Of a stretch of DNA of 64,000 nt, positions 8,423 through 17,540 are shown piece after piece. How positions within the stretch are numbered: the stretch's first letter is position 1; each line of letters starts with the position of its first letter. Source of the DNA: Symsagittifera roscoffensis (lineage: Eukaryota; Xenacoelomorpha; Acoela; Convolutidae). A program made the translations under genes and the position numbers. The stretch covers positions 7,097,954-7,161,953 of the forward strand of contig NC_087066.1 of assembly GCF_963678635.1 (NCBI RefSeq). The letters run 5' to 3'. The notes beneath the pieces were generated by a model. It worked only from the letters and a program-made list of their open reading frames with translations, did not search any database and had not been told where the DNA came from.

Positions 8423-10218
8423 GCCGCCAACTTGGATCACTCCACCGATCAAATTCCCATCCAACCAATCTTACCTCTTCAATCCCAATCATACCACTTT
8501 TTGCTTTTCCGCCACCCGATTTTCCATCTAGCAATGTAACATCAGGCATGAATTCCGACACTAACTCACATATTTCAGTTTTATACTCCATCTCACAGCT
8601 AAATAACCCGAATATTGAAACCCCCGATGAATTTGCCGACTCAGAACCATCCCCATCCAATAATTTTCATAACCCTTCTAATTTTTCTCAACCTCCTTTT
8701 CAACCCATATTGTCAAATAACCCTGACCCAATCACTCCCACACCCTCTTATGCTTCCCAAGTTACCCCAACCTACTCCTCATACCATTCTGACCAATCAT
8801 CTCATTCTCCAGACACCCCCCGAATCTCCCCAGAACTAGATAATTTTATTACCCTCCAACAACAACCCTACCATCTTAACACCCCGACCATAAACCAAAT
8901 CTCCTCCACTACAGATTCATCCAATCCCCCTACATCCTCTACAAATTATACTGAATCATTAACACCATCATCCACATCCACTATATCTTCACTAAACACA
9001 AATAGAGCTTACCGCACTTTTAAAAGAAAATTCCCCAACCATCCTTTCCCAGCAAAACCAGGAACAGCCCGTGAATACATCAACCACCCCCAGCATACTA
9101 ACACTAAAGAATTTTTAGCAATCACTCTACCCTCATTTCCACAATACACTTTAAACACCCCTCACGACGCTAACGAAACACGCAACTTTGTAGATGAATA
9201 CGTTTTAATGCCCACTCTCTCTTGGACCTCATACTATCATTTCACTAACCCTCTTTGCTTACCTTTATTCAGCACTTCCATCGATATAGAACGAAACAAA
9301 GACATGCTATATCGACTAACTACACCACTAACCGCTAGACAGTTTACTTACGTTGGATACAAAAAATCACTAAAAATACACACTGCACCTAGAGCTAATG
9401 AATATACACTAGAATACTACGATCACAACATCATCAGAGCTAACCAAGATCAATTCTTAGACGACGATCGCTTCGCTAATCCACAAATCACCGAGAAATT
9501 TTTCATCAAGACACCATATGTATTTACACTAAACATCTTCGACCGAAAGTTTGATCACATTATTTCAGAAGCACTAACAAACACACAAGCATACGAAAGT
9601 TTTAAAGAACGCTTCCAAATCTTTTCACTAACCTTTCATTTCCTTGCACCACACGAAAGAGATTTACACTGCTCACACGATATTATGTTGCGAACTAAAC
9701 AAACACATACATACAGTTACTATCGTTTCATCCAAAATCACTTTGACCTCCACACACCCTCTAGACAACCACACCATCGTTTCCAATTCATCAATTCAAA
9801 ATACACTTCACCGTATTTCCTAAATTTCACATATTGTATTAAAGACACTAACCTCCATGGTATTCTTCGTAATTATGACCCCATAACCCAAATGTACATT
9901 TTCTGCCCCATCACCAAGACCTTCAACGCCGAAGAATCCCGACCCCTCCTTATCCCGCACGAGTTTGTACAACCTATAGAAATCCCAATTTTAGAATTCA
10001 TCCACAACACTAAATTTAACCACAAATTATATAACTTAATCCAAAACACACCTTATGAGTTTGCAGTAGGCACTGAAGAACTAACCACTATTAAGGCACT
10101 TCAATTGCTTTGGCCACTGCTTCAGACTAAAAATATCATCCGCATTCTAGCTAAACTACTAACAACTTCAGAACTAATTCACGACATCTTCCCCCACGGT
10201 TTTTTCCCCGACGACTAA
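8419..10218 (+). CDS. Unrecognised 599-aa retroelement protein, overlapping env by ATGA
   Basis: It begins at an ATG sharing bases with the env stop (ATGA, 8419-8422). Residues 1 to about 190 are Ser, Thr, Pro and Asn-rich and probably disordered. A basic patch follows near 195-215 (RAYRTFKRKFPNH). Residues about 225-599 look globular, with many aromatic residues, and end in a helical-looking Leu-rich stretch (LLWPLLQTKNIIRILAKLL). No signal peptide, membrane segment, zinc knuckle or enzyme motif is visible. Its position after env resembles accessory genes of complex retroviruses, but there is no family match I can name. It could also be a structural protein placed unusually at the 3' end. 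The stop TAA at 10216 is followed at once by a strong splice donor. Confidence 0.75.
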   Translation: MSRQLGSLHRSNSHPTNLTSSIPIIPLFAFPPPDFPSSNVTSGMNSDTNSHISVLYSISQLNNPNIETPDEFADSEPSPSNNFHNPSNFSQPPFQPILSNNPDPITPTPSYASQVTPTYSSYHSDQSSHSPDTPRISPELDNFITLQQQPYHLNTPTINQISSTTDSSNPPTSSTNYTESLTPSSTSTISSLNTNRAYRTFKRKFPNHPFPAKPGTAREYINHPQHTNTKEFLAITLPSFPQYTLNTPHDANETRNFVDEYVLMPTLSWTSYYHFTNPLCLPLFSTSIDIERNKDMLYRLTTPLTARQFTYVGYKKSLKIHTAPRANEYTLEYYDHNIIRANQDQFLDDDRFANPQITEKFFIKTPYVFTLNIFDRKFDHIISEALTNTQAYESFKERFQIFSLTFHFLAPHERDLHCSHDIMLRTKQTHTYSYYRFIQNHFDLHTPSRQPHHRFQFINSKYTSPYFLNFTYCIKDTNLHGILRNYDPITQMYIFCPITKTFNAEESRPLLIPHEFVQPIEIPILEFIHNTKFNHKLYNLIQNTPYEFAVGTEELTTIKALQLLWPLLQTKNIIRILAKLLTTSELIHDIFPHGFFPDD

Positions 10219-10221
10219 CAG

Positions 10222-10299
10222 GTAAGTATGAATTAAGTAAATATTACTAACTAATTAGAGTATTAAAAACTCACCATTCTTTATTCATGTTTTCTTTAG
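10222..10299 (+). other. Candidate 78-nt intron directly after the last stop codon
   Basis: The donor is CAG|GTAAGT at 10219-10227, three bases after the TAA. A perfect TACTAAC branch-point-like sequence lies at 10245-10251. Acceptor candidates are TTTCTTTAG ending at 10299 and TTTTTAG ending at 10307. All three elements in the right order and spacing make this more than chance. It would be a 3'UTR intron of the 599-aa ORF or part of alternative splicing in the element. Confidence 0.5.
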
Positions 10300-10424
10300 A
10301 TTTTTAGCCTTCATCCTAGATCATCTGAAAAATTCACAAAAGACAAATAAAAAATAGCAAACTTCTTCAAAACTGTTTAAGACCCTATTAAACTTTTGCA
10401 CCAACAATTAAATAAATATAATAC

Positions 10425-10575
10425 CAATGCAGTAAATTAATTTATAAAATTTTCCCCCCAAAAGCAGTAAATCTAATTATAATGAAAATTTGTATCTTAA
10501 AATTCCCCCATAACTAGCAGTAAATTTCCAAATTCTATGCAGTAAATTAATAAAATGCAATTGCAGTACTAACCT
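10425..10575 (+). repeat. Cluster of GCAGTAAAT motifs
   Basis: GCAGTAAAT occurs at about 10429, 10463, 10516 and 10540, with a variant (GCAGTACTA) at 10562, in about 150 bases of non-coding DNA after the last ORF. Spacing is irregular (34, 53, 24 and 22 bases), so this is not a simple tandem array. It may be a protein- or RNA-binding cluster of the element's 3' region. Confidence 0.45.
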
Positions 10576-11169
10576 TTTGATATTTTCATTCATTCGCACA
10601 GAAATTCTATCCACACTCGCACAGCTCGCCCACGAAGAATTGTTTAAAATAATGAATTTCAGTTTCAAGTTTTCACACTCAACAACTCTAACATACAATA
10701 ACATGTTTCAAACTTTCCTTTAACCCGGTTGGAAAGGAATCATATACTAAACAAAACTAACCAACGCAGCTTACTAAATACCACAAATCATAGAATAACA
10801 GCATGACTAAGAAAAGGAAACCAACGGTACCCAAACCGGATTAACCCAGTTTAAAACTGGATAATTTATTCTTTTGAAGACTATTACAAAGTCTTAGAAA
10901 GAGATAATAAAACACAAAAAAGTCGAAAGACAAACCCATACCACAAACAATTTGCTTTTTGAAAAAAGTACATAACCAACAAGACACAAGTAAAACCACA
11001 ACAAACCCAACATAAAACGTTGTCACATAACAGGACCCCTCACAAAAACCGCATGAAATCATACTCCCACACCTGGCCTAACCCACCAGGAAGGACGTCC
11101 TGAGCATGCTCTATAGCCGGCCTAACCCACCGTGCTACATCCACGCTTTGTGACCACACCTTTATTTTT

Positions 11170-11199
11170 AATAAGAGCTACTCAAGGGTGAGTAACTCT
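11170..11199 (+). other. Hairpin in the element's 3' non-coding region
   Basis: AAGAGCTACTCA and TGAGTAACTCTT are inverted copies that pair at 11 of 12 positions around an AGGG loop. Nearby, GCCTAACCCACC occurs twice (about 11074 and 11121). The role is unknown; a structured RNA element is possible. Confidence 0.4.
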
Positions 11200-11654
11200 T
11201 CAAAATAACCGAACTAAAACAAAAAGCTTTTGTGAAAACAACTAACTAAAATCATTATTAAAAAATATTAAACTAATAAAAGTTTTATAAAATGTAAAAT
11301 CACATGATGCAATATATAGATCAGAATACAACACCAAGGACGAACATCAAAAGACAAGACGACCCCACTACACTCGAGAGAGAATGACCAACTACAATCG
11401 ATATGCCGCTCACAATCACAACTCAAAGGATTTAGAGTACGACTTGACTTCGCAGAAAAGGACTTCATTGAACTAGACCAATGACCACCTCGATGTTCAA
11501 GTATACGTACAGATCCGAGTAACCAGGCATCCCCTCCACGCACAATCTCCACGCCATTCCCAAGCTAGATCAGACACAAAAGAAGTTCTCCCCGAAGAAC
11601 AGAAAAACCTGACATAGCCAACCATTCTGAAATCAGAATTGATTTGTCGTTGTC

Positions 11655-11676
11655 ACAAGAAGAAGCGGAAGAAAAT
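11655..11676 (+). promoter_or_regulatory. Candidate polypurine tract preceding the 3' LTR
   Basis: A run of purines with one C (AAGAAGAAGCGGAAGAAAA) stands out in the C/A-rich, G-poor element. A tract of this type primes plus-strand synthesis in LTR elements and lies next to U3. The sequence after it (TTATGATG) contains a TG, which is the usual LTR start. This rests on position and composition only. Confidence 0.35.
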
Positions 11677-12190
11677 TATGATGTTCGCCAAATACCAACG
11701 TCCATCATCCATCCTTGAATTACAGAAGAACTGTTCTAAAAAACTCTGTAAAACCCGGATGGGTGGAACCTGATCTAAACTATATTTTATGATTGGATAA
11801 ATTAAATGTTTTACCAATGTAAAGTATTTAATATTAACCAATCATGATCCATCTAACTAACAACCCACTTATTTGTAAGTGCTGAAGTTACTTGTAATTT
11901 CAGCACCAGAGAGATTTGAATTTAACTTAGAAATTAGTTGGACTCTCCCGAGCACTTCAGCAGCCGCAATAAACCAGTATACCCTAGATCTATTGAGCCT
12001 AGCAGAGACTAGTTAAACAACCTGAGACTAGATAGTATAAGAGTAAGATTAGGATCGGTATTAGACTAAGAAGTTGCACGAATCTATCCGGCCGAAAATA
12101 AGATAGCGTGACGAGCAGACGGTGTACCCTATCCGAAATTACTCTATGAGTTATACACTCCAGTCTTAACTCATACTGGAAAACAGTTTT
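11677..12190 (+). repeat. Candidate 3' LTR (boundaries uncertain)
   Basis: After the purine tract come two CCAAT motifs (near 11812 and 11838), AT-rich TATA-like sequence near 11780, a perfect 8-bp hairpin (GTGCTGAA and TTCAGCAC, about 11879-11907) and AATAAA at 11967. This order fits U3, R and U5. A diverged relative of the stretch 12020-12155 is found near 34440-34610, which supports its being part of a repeated terminal sequence. Both edges need the 5' LTR for proof. Confidence 0.35.
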
Positions 12191-12424
12191 CCATAATTAT
12201 CTGAACTTCAAAATCTTATAAGATTTCAACAATCAGCATTTTACGAGAGCCAAATTAGTTCTCTTCTTAAAACTGAACCCATTACGGAAGGTATCAAATT
12301 TTAAGATCCTAAAAAATTGTATCTACTTTTTGTGGCTGAAATTTTATCTTAACTTTTTTTTCATGACCTTGAAAAGCTGAAAATCTGAAGTGCTCATTAA
12401 AAGTAAAATTTACAGAATCAATTA

Positions 12425-12590
12425 ACCTAACACTTCGAATTTCATGGAATTCTATATCAAGTACGCTCAATAGTTCTCTATTAACAAATCTCTACAAGTT
12501 TCTTGGAAATCCATATCAGTTAAGCTCTACCTAACACTTCAATTTTCTTGGAAATCCATATCAGTTACGCTCAATAAAACTTAGTGTCAC
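12425..12590 (+). repeat. Three degenerate tandem copies of a roughly 55-base unit
   Basis: The unit contains CCTAACACTTC, then TTTCTTGGAAATCCATATCA and GTTACGCTC. Copies 1 and 2 are diverged (TTTCATGGAATTCTATATCA in the first), copy 3 is the cleanest. It lies just downstream of the candidate LTR. Confidence 0.55.
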
Positions 12591-12599
12591 TAACTCGAT

Positions 12600-13445
12600 A
12601 GATAAATGAACCAATTTGCAAAATACTCGTAGTCTGATTGTTTTCAGGCTAGATGTGGACAGTATAAAAAAGCAAACTGTCCTGTTTACAGGTAAGAGAC
12701 TTTTGATTCAACGAAGAAAAAAATACACTTTTTATTAACTAATACTCTATAAATTTGAACCGAGGTTGAACAGGTTAAGGCCGAGACTTGTCCCAGGTTG
12801 AATCTATGCTTAGCACGAAAAAAAACAGATGGAATCAATAAAAATGAGGAATTGACAACCGAAAATTTTACGATAGTTTGGCGTAGGAGTGAAGAAAAAA
12901 AAGAGTTGTGTGAACGAATTGAACCACAGTCGTTATACAAATTATGTGGCCATTAATGGCATGGATCGTGTTTTTAGACAATGTCTGGTTATAGGAGCGT
13001 GTATTTCAACAGATCATACGAATTTATTGATTGTTTCAGTCGTCAAAAAAACCGAAGAGTAAAATTTTGCTTCAAGAGAAAAAAGTGTAATATACACCGT
13101 GGTCCCATTTGATCTTTAAGATTTTCCCTGTTTTGTGATATAAATTAGTTCTGCGAAAAAAAACTTTGTTCATATTCCTATCAAACAATTCCTTCCAAAC
13201 ACTGATTTATACGTCCATTGATTTTTAAAAGGCATTTGTGATAGGCATTTTAAAGTCGATGGAAGTATACAATACCTCAGATTTTAGGAAATAACTCAGA
13301 GAAAAGTTGGCAGGTTTTTGGGCCCCTATGTTTATTGAAACGTATCCATTCTTTATAGAAACCATCGTAATCCAAATATGTCTAGAGGGCATGATTGCAC
13401 AAAACGATTCGAAATTTAAAAAAATCAAAGTAAACATATTCTCCT
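12600..13445. other. Non-coding stretch without recognisable gene
   Basis: AT-rich DNA with short chance ORFs only. I see no repeat family member, RNA gene or conserved domain here. Confidence 0.5.
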
Positions 13446-13448
13446 TTT

Positions 13449-13793
13449 TATAATAATAATAATAATTGTAGTTCCTGCGAATCGCAGAGGAGCTATCAGT
13501 AGGCCTTAACAGTCCTGTCGAGGATAGTCCATTTCTATTATCTCCCCACATTCCAGACTGTGTTATTTTGTTGAGCGAAGCTCTTTTTTGCGACTCAAGG
13601 CCGTTTTTGTGCGTCTAGAATTTTCACGTGGTACCACTTTTCCACCCAAATTTGGTCAGGTTGTGGTAGACCTGAAGCTAGAGGTCAAGTGAGAGCTCGT
13701 CCTCACACACTATCATTGCCATGGCATGGGATCGTTTACACGATCTGACTATTCTAAAGTGAACGCCTTACCACTATGCTAAGTGCCCCCAGC
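13449..13793 (-). mobile_element. tRNA-derived SINE, copy 1
   Basis: Read on the minus strand the copy starts with a tRNA-like head whose A box is GCATAGTGGTAAGGCG (13764-13779) and whose B box is a mutated GTAAACGATCCC (13728-13739). A unique body follows. The 3' end has a short stem (CTGCGA and TCGCAG) and an (ATT)n tail at 13451-13467. A second copy at 14075-14366 shares head, body and 3' stem. Pol III head, body and simple-repeat tail are the hallmarks of a SINE. Confidence 0.7.
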
Positions 13794-14074
13794 TAAGTGC
13801 CCCCAATGCTAAGTGCCCCCCAAGTTTTTATGAAGATCTTTACCGCAATATAAATACAGTGTGATTTATTTTGCATTTACTTAAGTTCAAAAAAGACACA
13901 ATTGCTTGCCCTTATTCAAATTCGACTGTTTTCTGAGCCCAATTAATCCAGTGATTAAGCGTTAATAGAACAAACTATATAGCTCCATCGAAAAAATTAA
14001 GTGAGATTGCTATAAGATGTCTGTAAAAATAGGACGAGCAGAAAACTATTATCTTATTATGAAAAATTAGAAGT

Positions 14075-14366
14075 ACAGCATATTTATTAATGTGGCTCCT
14101 GCGAATCGCAGAGGAGCTATCAGTAGGCCTTAACAGTCCTGTCGAGGATAGTCCATTTGTATTATCTCCTCACATTCCAGACAGTCCAGAACTTTTTTTG
14201 CGTCTAGAAGTTTCATTTGGTACCACTATTGCAACCGGTCAGGCTTTAGTAGACCTGAGGCTTGCGGTCAAGTGAGAGCTCGTATTCACACACTATCATT
14301 ACCATGGCATGCAAGAATACAAGATCTGACGAGTTCAAAGGGAACACCTTACCACTATGCTAAATG
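14075..14366 (-). mobile_element. tRNA-derived SINE, copy 2
   Basis: This copy matches copy 1 closely across the 3' end (the stretch from the CTGCGAATCGCAG stem through CAGTAGGCCTTAACAGTCC) and more loosely over body and head. The A-box-like TAGCATAGTGGTAAGG is at the right end. Its 3' tail is a degenerate ATTAATAAATA. About 30 bases of the body are missing relative to copy 1. It is not expected to encode protein; a 61-codon open frame over it is fortuitous. Confidence 0.7.
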
Positions 14367-14399
14367 CCTAAGATTAAAAACGCTAAGTGCCTAATATTA

Positions 14400-14650
14400 A
14401 AAATGCTATTCACACAATATCATTGTCATGACATGGGATCGAATACACGATCTGACGATTTAAAGTCAACACCTTACCACTATGCGAAGTGCCTAATATT
14501 ATAAATGCTATTCAAACACTATCCTTGCCATGGCATGTTATCGAATACACGATCTGACGATTTCAAAGTGAATACCTCATCACCATGCTAAATGTCTAAT
14601 ATATAAAATGCTAAGTGCTTAATTTTAAAAAAGCTAAGTGCCACTATACT
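14400..14650 (-). repeat. Tandem head-only copies of the tRNA-like SINE unit
   Basis: Two or more further copies of the tRNA-like head follow without bodies. One has the B box GTATTCGATCCC at 14437-14448 and GCATAGTGGTAAGG nearby; the next repeats the pattern around 14525-14590. Short CTAAGTGCCTAAT motifs fill the gaps. The period is about 105 bases. Head-only tandem copies suggest local unequal exchange or slippage after SINE insertion. Confidence 0.6.
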
Positions 14651-15015
14651 AAAAGCCTAATGTTTTTGTTGCTAAAATTGTTCAGTAACCCTTTGCATCT
14701 ATCGGTTGACAAATTTTTCTACATGATTAGATGATGTTTTGATCGAATCTAGATCATACATGCAAAACTTATTGTTCTAAGGTCATGAAAAACTGCAAAA
14801 CCGATTTCTTGAAACAATTTTAAAAACCTAACAACTTGTACATTATAAAAATTGGACTGAGCTCATGAAATAAATGAATTATCGAATTTGTTCCTTGTAA
14901 AATCTCAGAGGAATTCTGGCAATGAGCTCATTTTTAAACAATTTGCTGCTATTTTTCAAAACTCAAAAAATGAAAGACGTAACGCGTTCTTTATCTAACT
15001 TTGATAGATAGATTT

Positions 15016-15470
15016 TGGGTCTAGGACAACAAGCCGACAAGACTTCAAGCCGAAGGGAATTCAGGCCGAATTTCAAACTTTAGAACTACCTCAATTCACT
15101 ATTTTTTCATCTGTAAAACGTTGCTTTTTAAAAATTGAGTCAAATTTAGTCCATAATAAGCAATATTCATGACAATGGATCACTTAAGAATGGCATCCGT
15201 TAATAATATCAGCCGGTTTTTCATTAGTATAAATTATAAACAAGAAAACTATCTTCAACCGTGTTTTGTTTTTCAACTCTCCTAAACATCATTTTGAGGC
15301 TTAAGTTTCTCGAAAACGTCAATAACTACTAGAGAAAGATCATGAAATTGAGAAGGTCGAAAAAAATTCAAATTGATCGTAATTCATGACTTAATGAAAA
15401 AACTTTTGGCTTGAAGTCCGTTAGTTTACAATTCGGCTTGAAGTCCCATCGGCTTGATGTCCGGCACCCA
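15016..15470. mobile_element. Non-autonomous DNA transposon (MITE) with 7-8 bp target duplication
   Basis: Left end GGGTCTAGGACAACAAGCCGA and right end (reverse complement GGGTGCCGGACATCAAGCCGA) form long terminal inverted repeats built from repeated CAAGCCGA motifs. The flank TAGATTTT is present immediately outside both ends (15009-15016 and 15471-15478; one base is ambiguous). An 8-base duplication is typical of hAT transposons. The 450-base interior encodes nothing recognisable. Confidence 0.65.
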
Positions 15471-15479
15471 TAGATTTTA

Positions 15480-17540
15480 CCTGCTATACAGCTTGAAAAA
15501 AATTCTTCTTAATATTCATAATTTTGAAATGTTTTAAAACATTTTGTTTTCTGTTGGAAAAGTAACTTATAGTTTTCATCAAAATCAGCTAAACGCTGAG
15601 TCATTTTTAATTCAATTTTTCCTTTCATCTTTTTTCAGGGTTGTGAAAAAGTTTTAATCCTCAAAAATGTGCTTGAGAATAGAATTTCATCCGATTTTAT
15701 GATTGTAGTTTTTGGCACTTAAATTTTTTTTAAAAATTACGAAATGTCTGTTACGGTTCGCATTTTTAATCGAGAAAAAGGCTTCTGTGATATTTGGTCC
15801 TTGAGAAAAATTTTTTCCACCTCACGTTTACCCGAGGGAAGAAATTTTTTGGAAGCCATTGCAGTGAACGGCCGAAAATTAAATGTATTTCAGCAGAAAA
15901 AAACCATTATTTAACTGAAATTTTGTCCATTTTTTTCATTTTTAAAGAGAATTTGAGCTCCGCTCAGTTCAGGAAGTTTCCCTCCGAAGAAGAAGAGGAG
16001 ACTCCTTTGGATATTTTAAACTTTCTACGCATCCTGAATTATCATGATTAGTTTTCTTTTTTTGGAACAATTAGAAAAAAAACCGAACAACGGATTTGCT
16101 AAGGGTTTCCTGTGGAAATATTCTGGTCTATCTTAAATTACTTTGCGTAATGTGACTATTAGTCAAACAATTTGATCGGCAGTTTGACACTGAGAAGTAA
16201 ATTTGGTTCTTTTAACTTCGCCCTCAAGCATCTAGCTGGGGTTATGGTGTGTCTAGTCCAACCAATTTTTTTTTTTTTCATTTTTGAGGCATAGAAGGTT
16301 ACTTTTTTCGGAGCACGTGAAATATGGTAACCGTTGACGGTCGAACTCGTACATTGAAAATTTGAAAATTCAAGGCCACCAATTTCAAATCTATCAGTCT
16401 GTAAGAATCCTTTTGAAAAAAAATAGACCCCCACCTCTAATACCGGCCAAGTCTTTTATAAAGCACAGAATGATTCATTTCGCATCTGTTAACACATGAT
16501 TTGGATCAACTGGCGTGCCTCAATTCACACTGGCCAAGTTAAGAACTTTCACACCCTTGATTTATCCTACAGATTTTACTTCATAAGATTAAATATTTTC
16601 CGAAATTGAGATTAGTGCATCAAAATCTTTAAAATACGATAAAAAATTTTGTCAAAAACAGTTAACTAAGAAGTCCAACTAATGGGTTGTCCGAAGAAAA
16701 AAATTATCCGAGCACAATTATTACGTCAGATTCCACAATTAGATCAAAGATTTTCCAGTTATGTTTAGAATAAACTCGTTCAGTTCGTCTTGGCCAATTA
16801 TCGATTGGCTATGTTTTTAATGAATTCATTGCGCGTCCAGACAATTCGGCCAAAGAAAATTCAGCCTATATGAAATACAGACAGACTGTCAACCAAAATT
16901 TTCCGACAATTGATCTACAGACAATTCAGCCAATAATTAATTAAGAGCCAAAAAAGTTTAGCAAAAAAATAGAATATCTTTCTTACAATATTTAATAGTG
17001 ACCACTGCAGTCGCCCCAAGGTGTTGCTAGCTTGCGAAAACAGGAGTATGCGACAGAGTTGTCTGTGTATTTTTGGCTGACATGACCAAATTTTAATTTG
17101 GCTGAATTGTTTTTGGCCCTACTGTCTGTGCGCCGATTCATTGGGAGTATGTTTAATTCTTTCCCTCATTTTTTTTTGTTCACAAAGTGTTCAAAAACTT
17201 GTTCAAAAACTGATAGGACTTGATAAAAAATTCATCAAAAAATTCACAAAACTCAAAAATTCAGAAAGTCTTCACTGGACCTGAATTAACTGATGCGATA
17301 TTGATTTCAAGTTCTCCTAACTAATTTAATTTTTGAAATTCTTCATAAAAAATAAGATTTCTGTCCAGCAATTTCAGAACTATTGTTATTTTTCCTGAAA
17401 CATTTTTAAGCAAACATATTTTTAAAATTTTTTAAAATTTTAAAATTCCTTAAAATTTTTACCTAAAACGCGATGCATTAGCCAATTGTAGCAAAGGCGG
17501 AAAGAAGAGCTGGGATTCTGAAAAGAAGAAAAAAAAGCTG
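15480..17540. other. Non-coding stretch without recognisable gene
   Basis: AT-rich DNA. Several chance ORFs of 60-90 codons exist but none has a domain, signal peptide or consistent codon bias. I identify no repeat family member here. Confidence 0.45.

Larger units (their letters stand above)
1..12190 (+). mobile_element. 3' part of an envelope-bearing Ty3/gypsy-like LTR retroelement with extra ORFs
   Basis: Base 1 lies inside pol. Five to six further ORFs on the same strand follow, then about 2 kb of non-coding DNA with LTR-like signals. All ORFs share a base composition unlike the flanking DNA: A is very common and G very rare on the coding strand (4 G in the first 60 bases). Gag, protease, primer-binding site and 5' LTR must lie upstream of the window. 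The right end near 12190 is a guess, because without the 5' LTR the 3' LTR edges cannot be fixed. The intact pol frame suggests a fairly recent insertion; the TGA in the glycoprotein suggests either decay or a recoding event. Confidence 0.8.
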
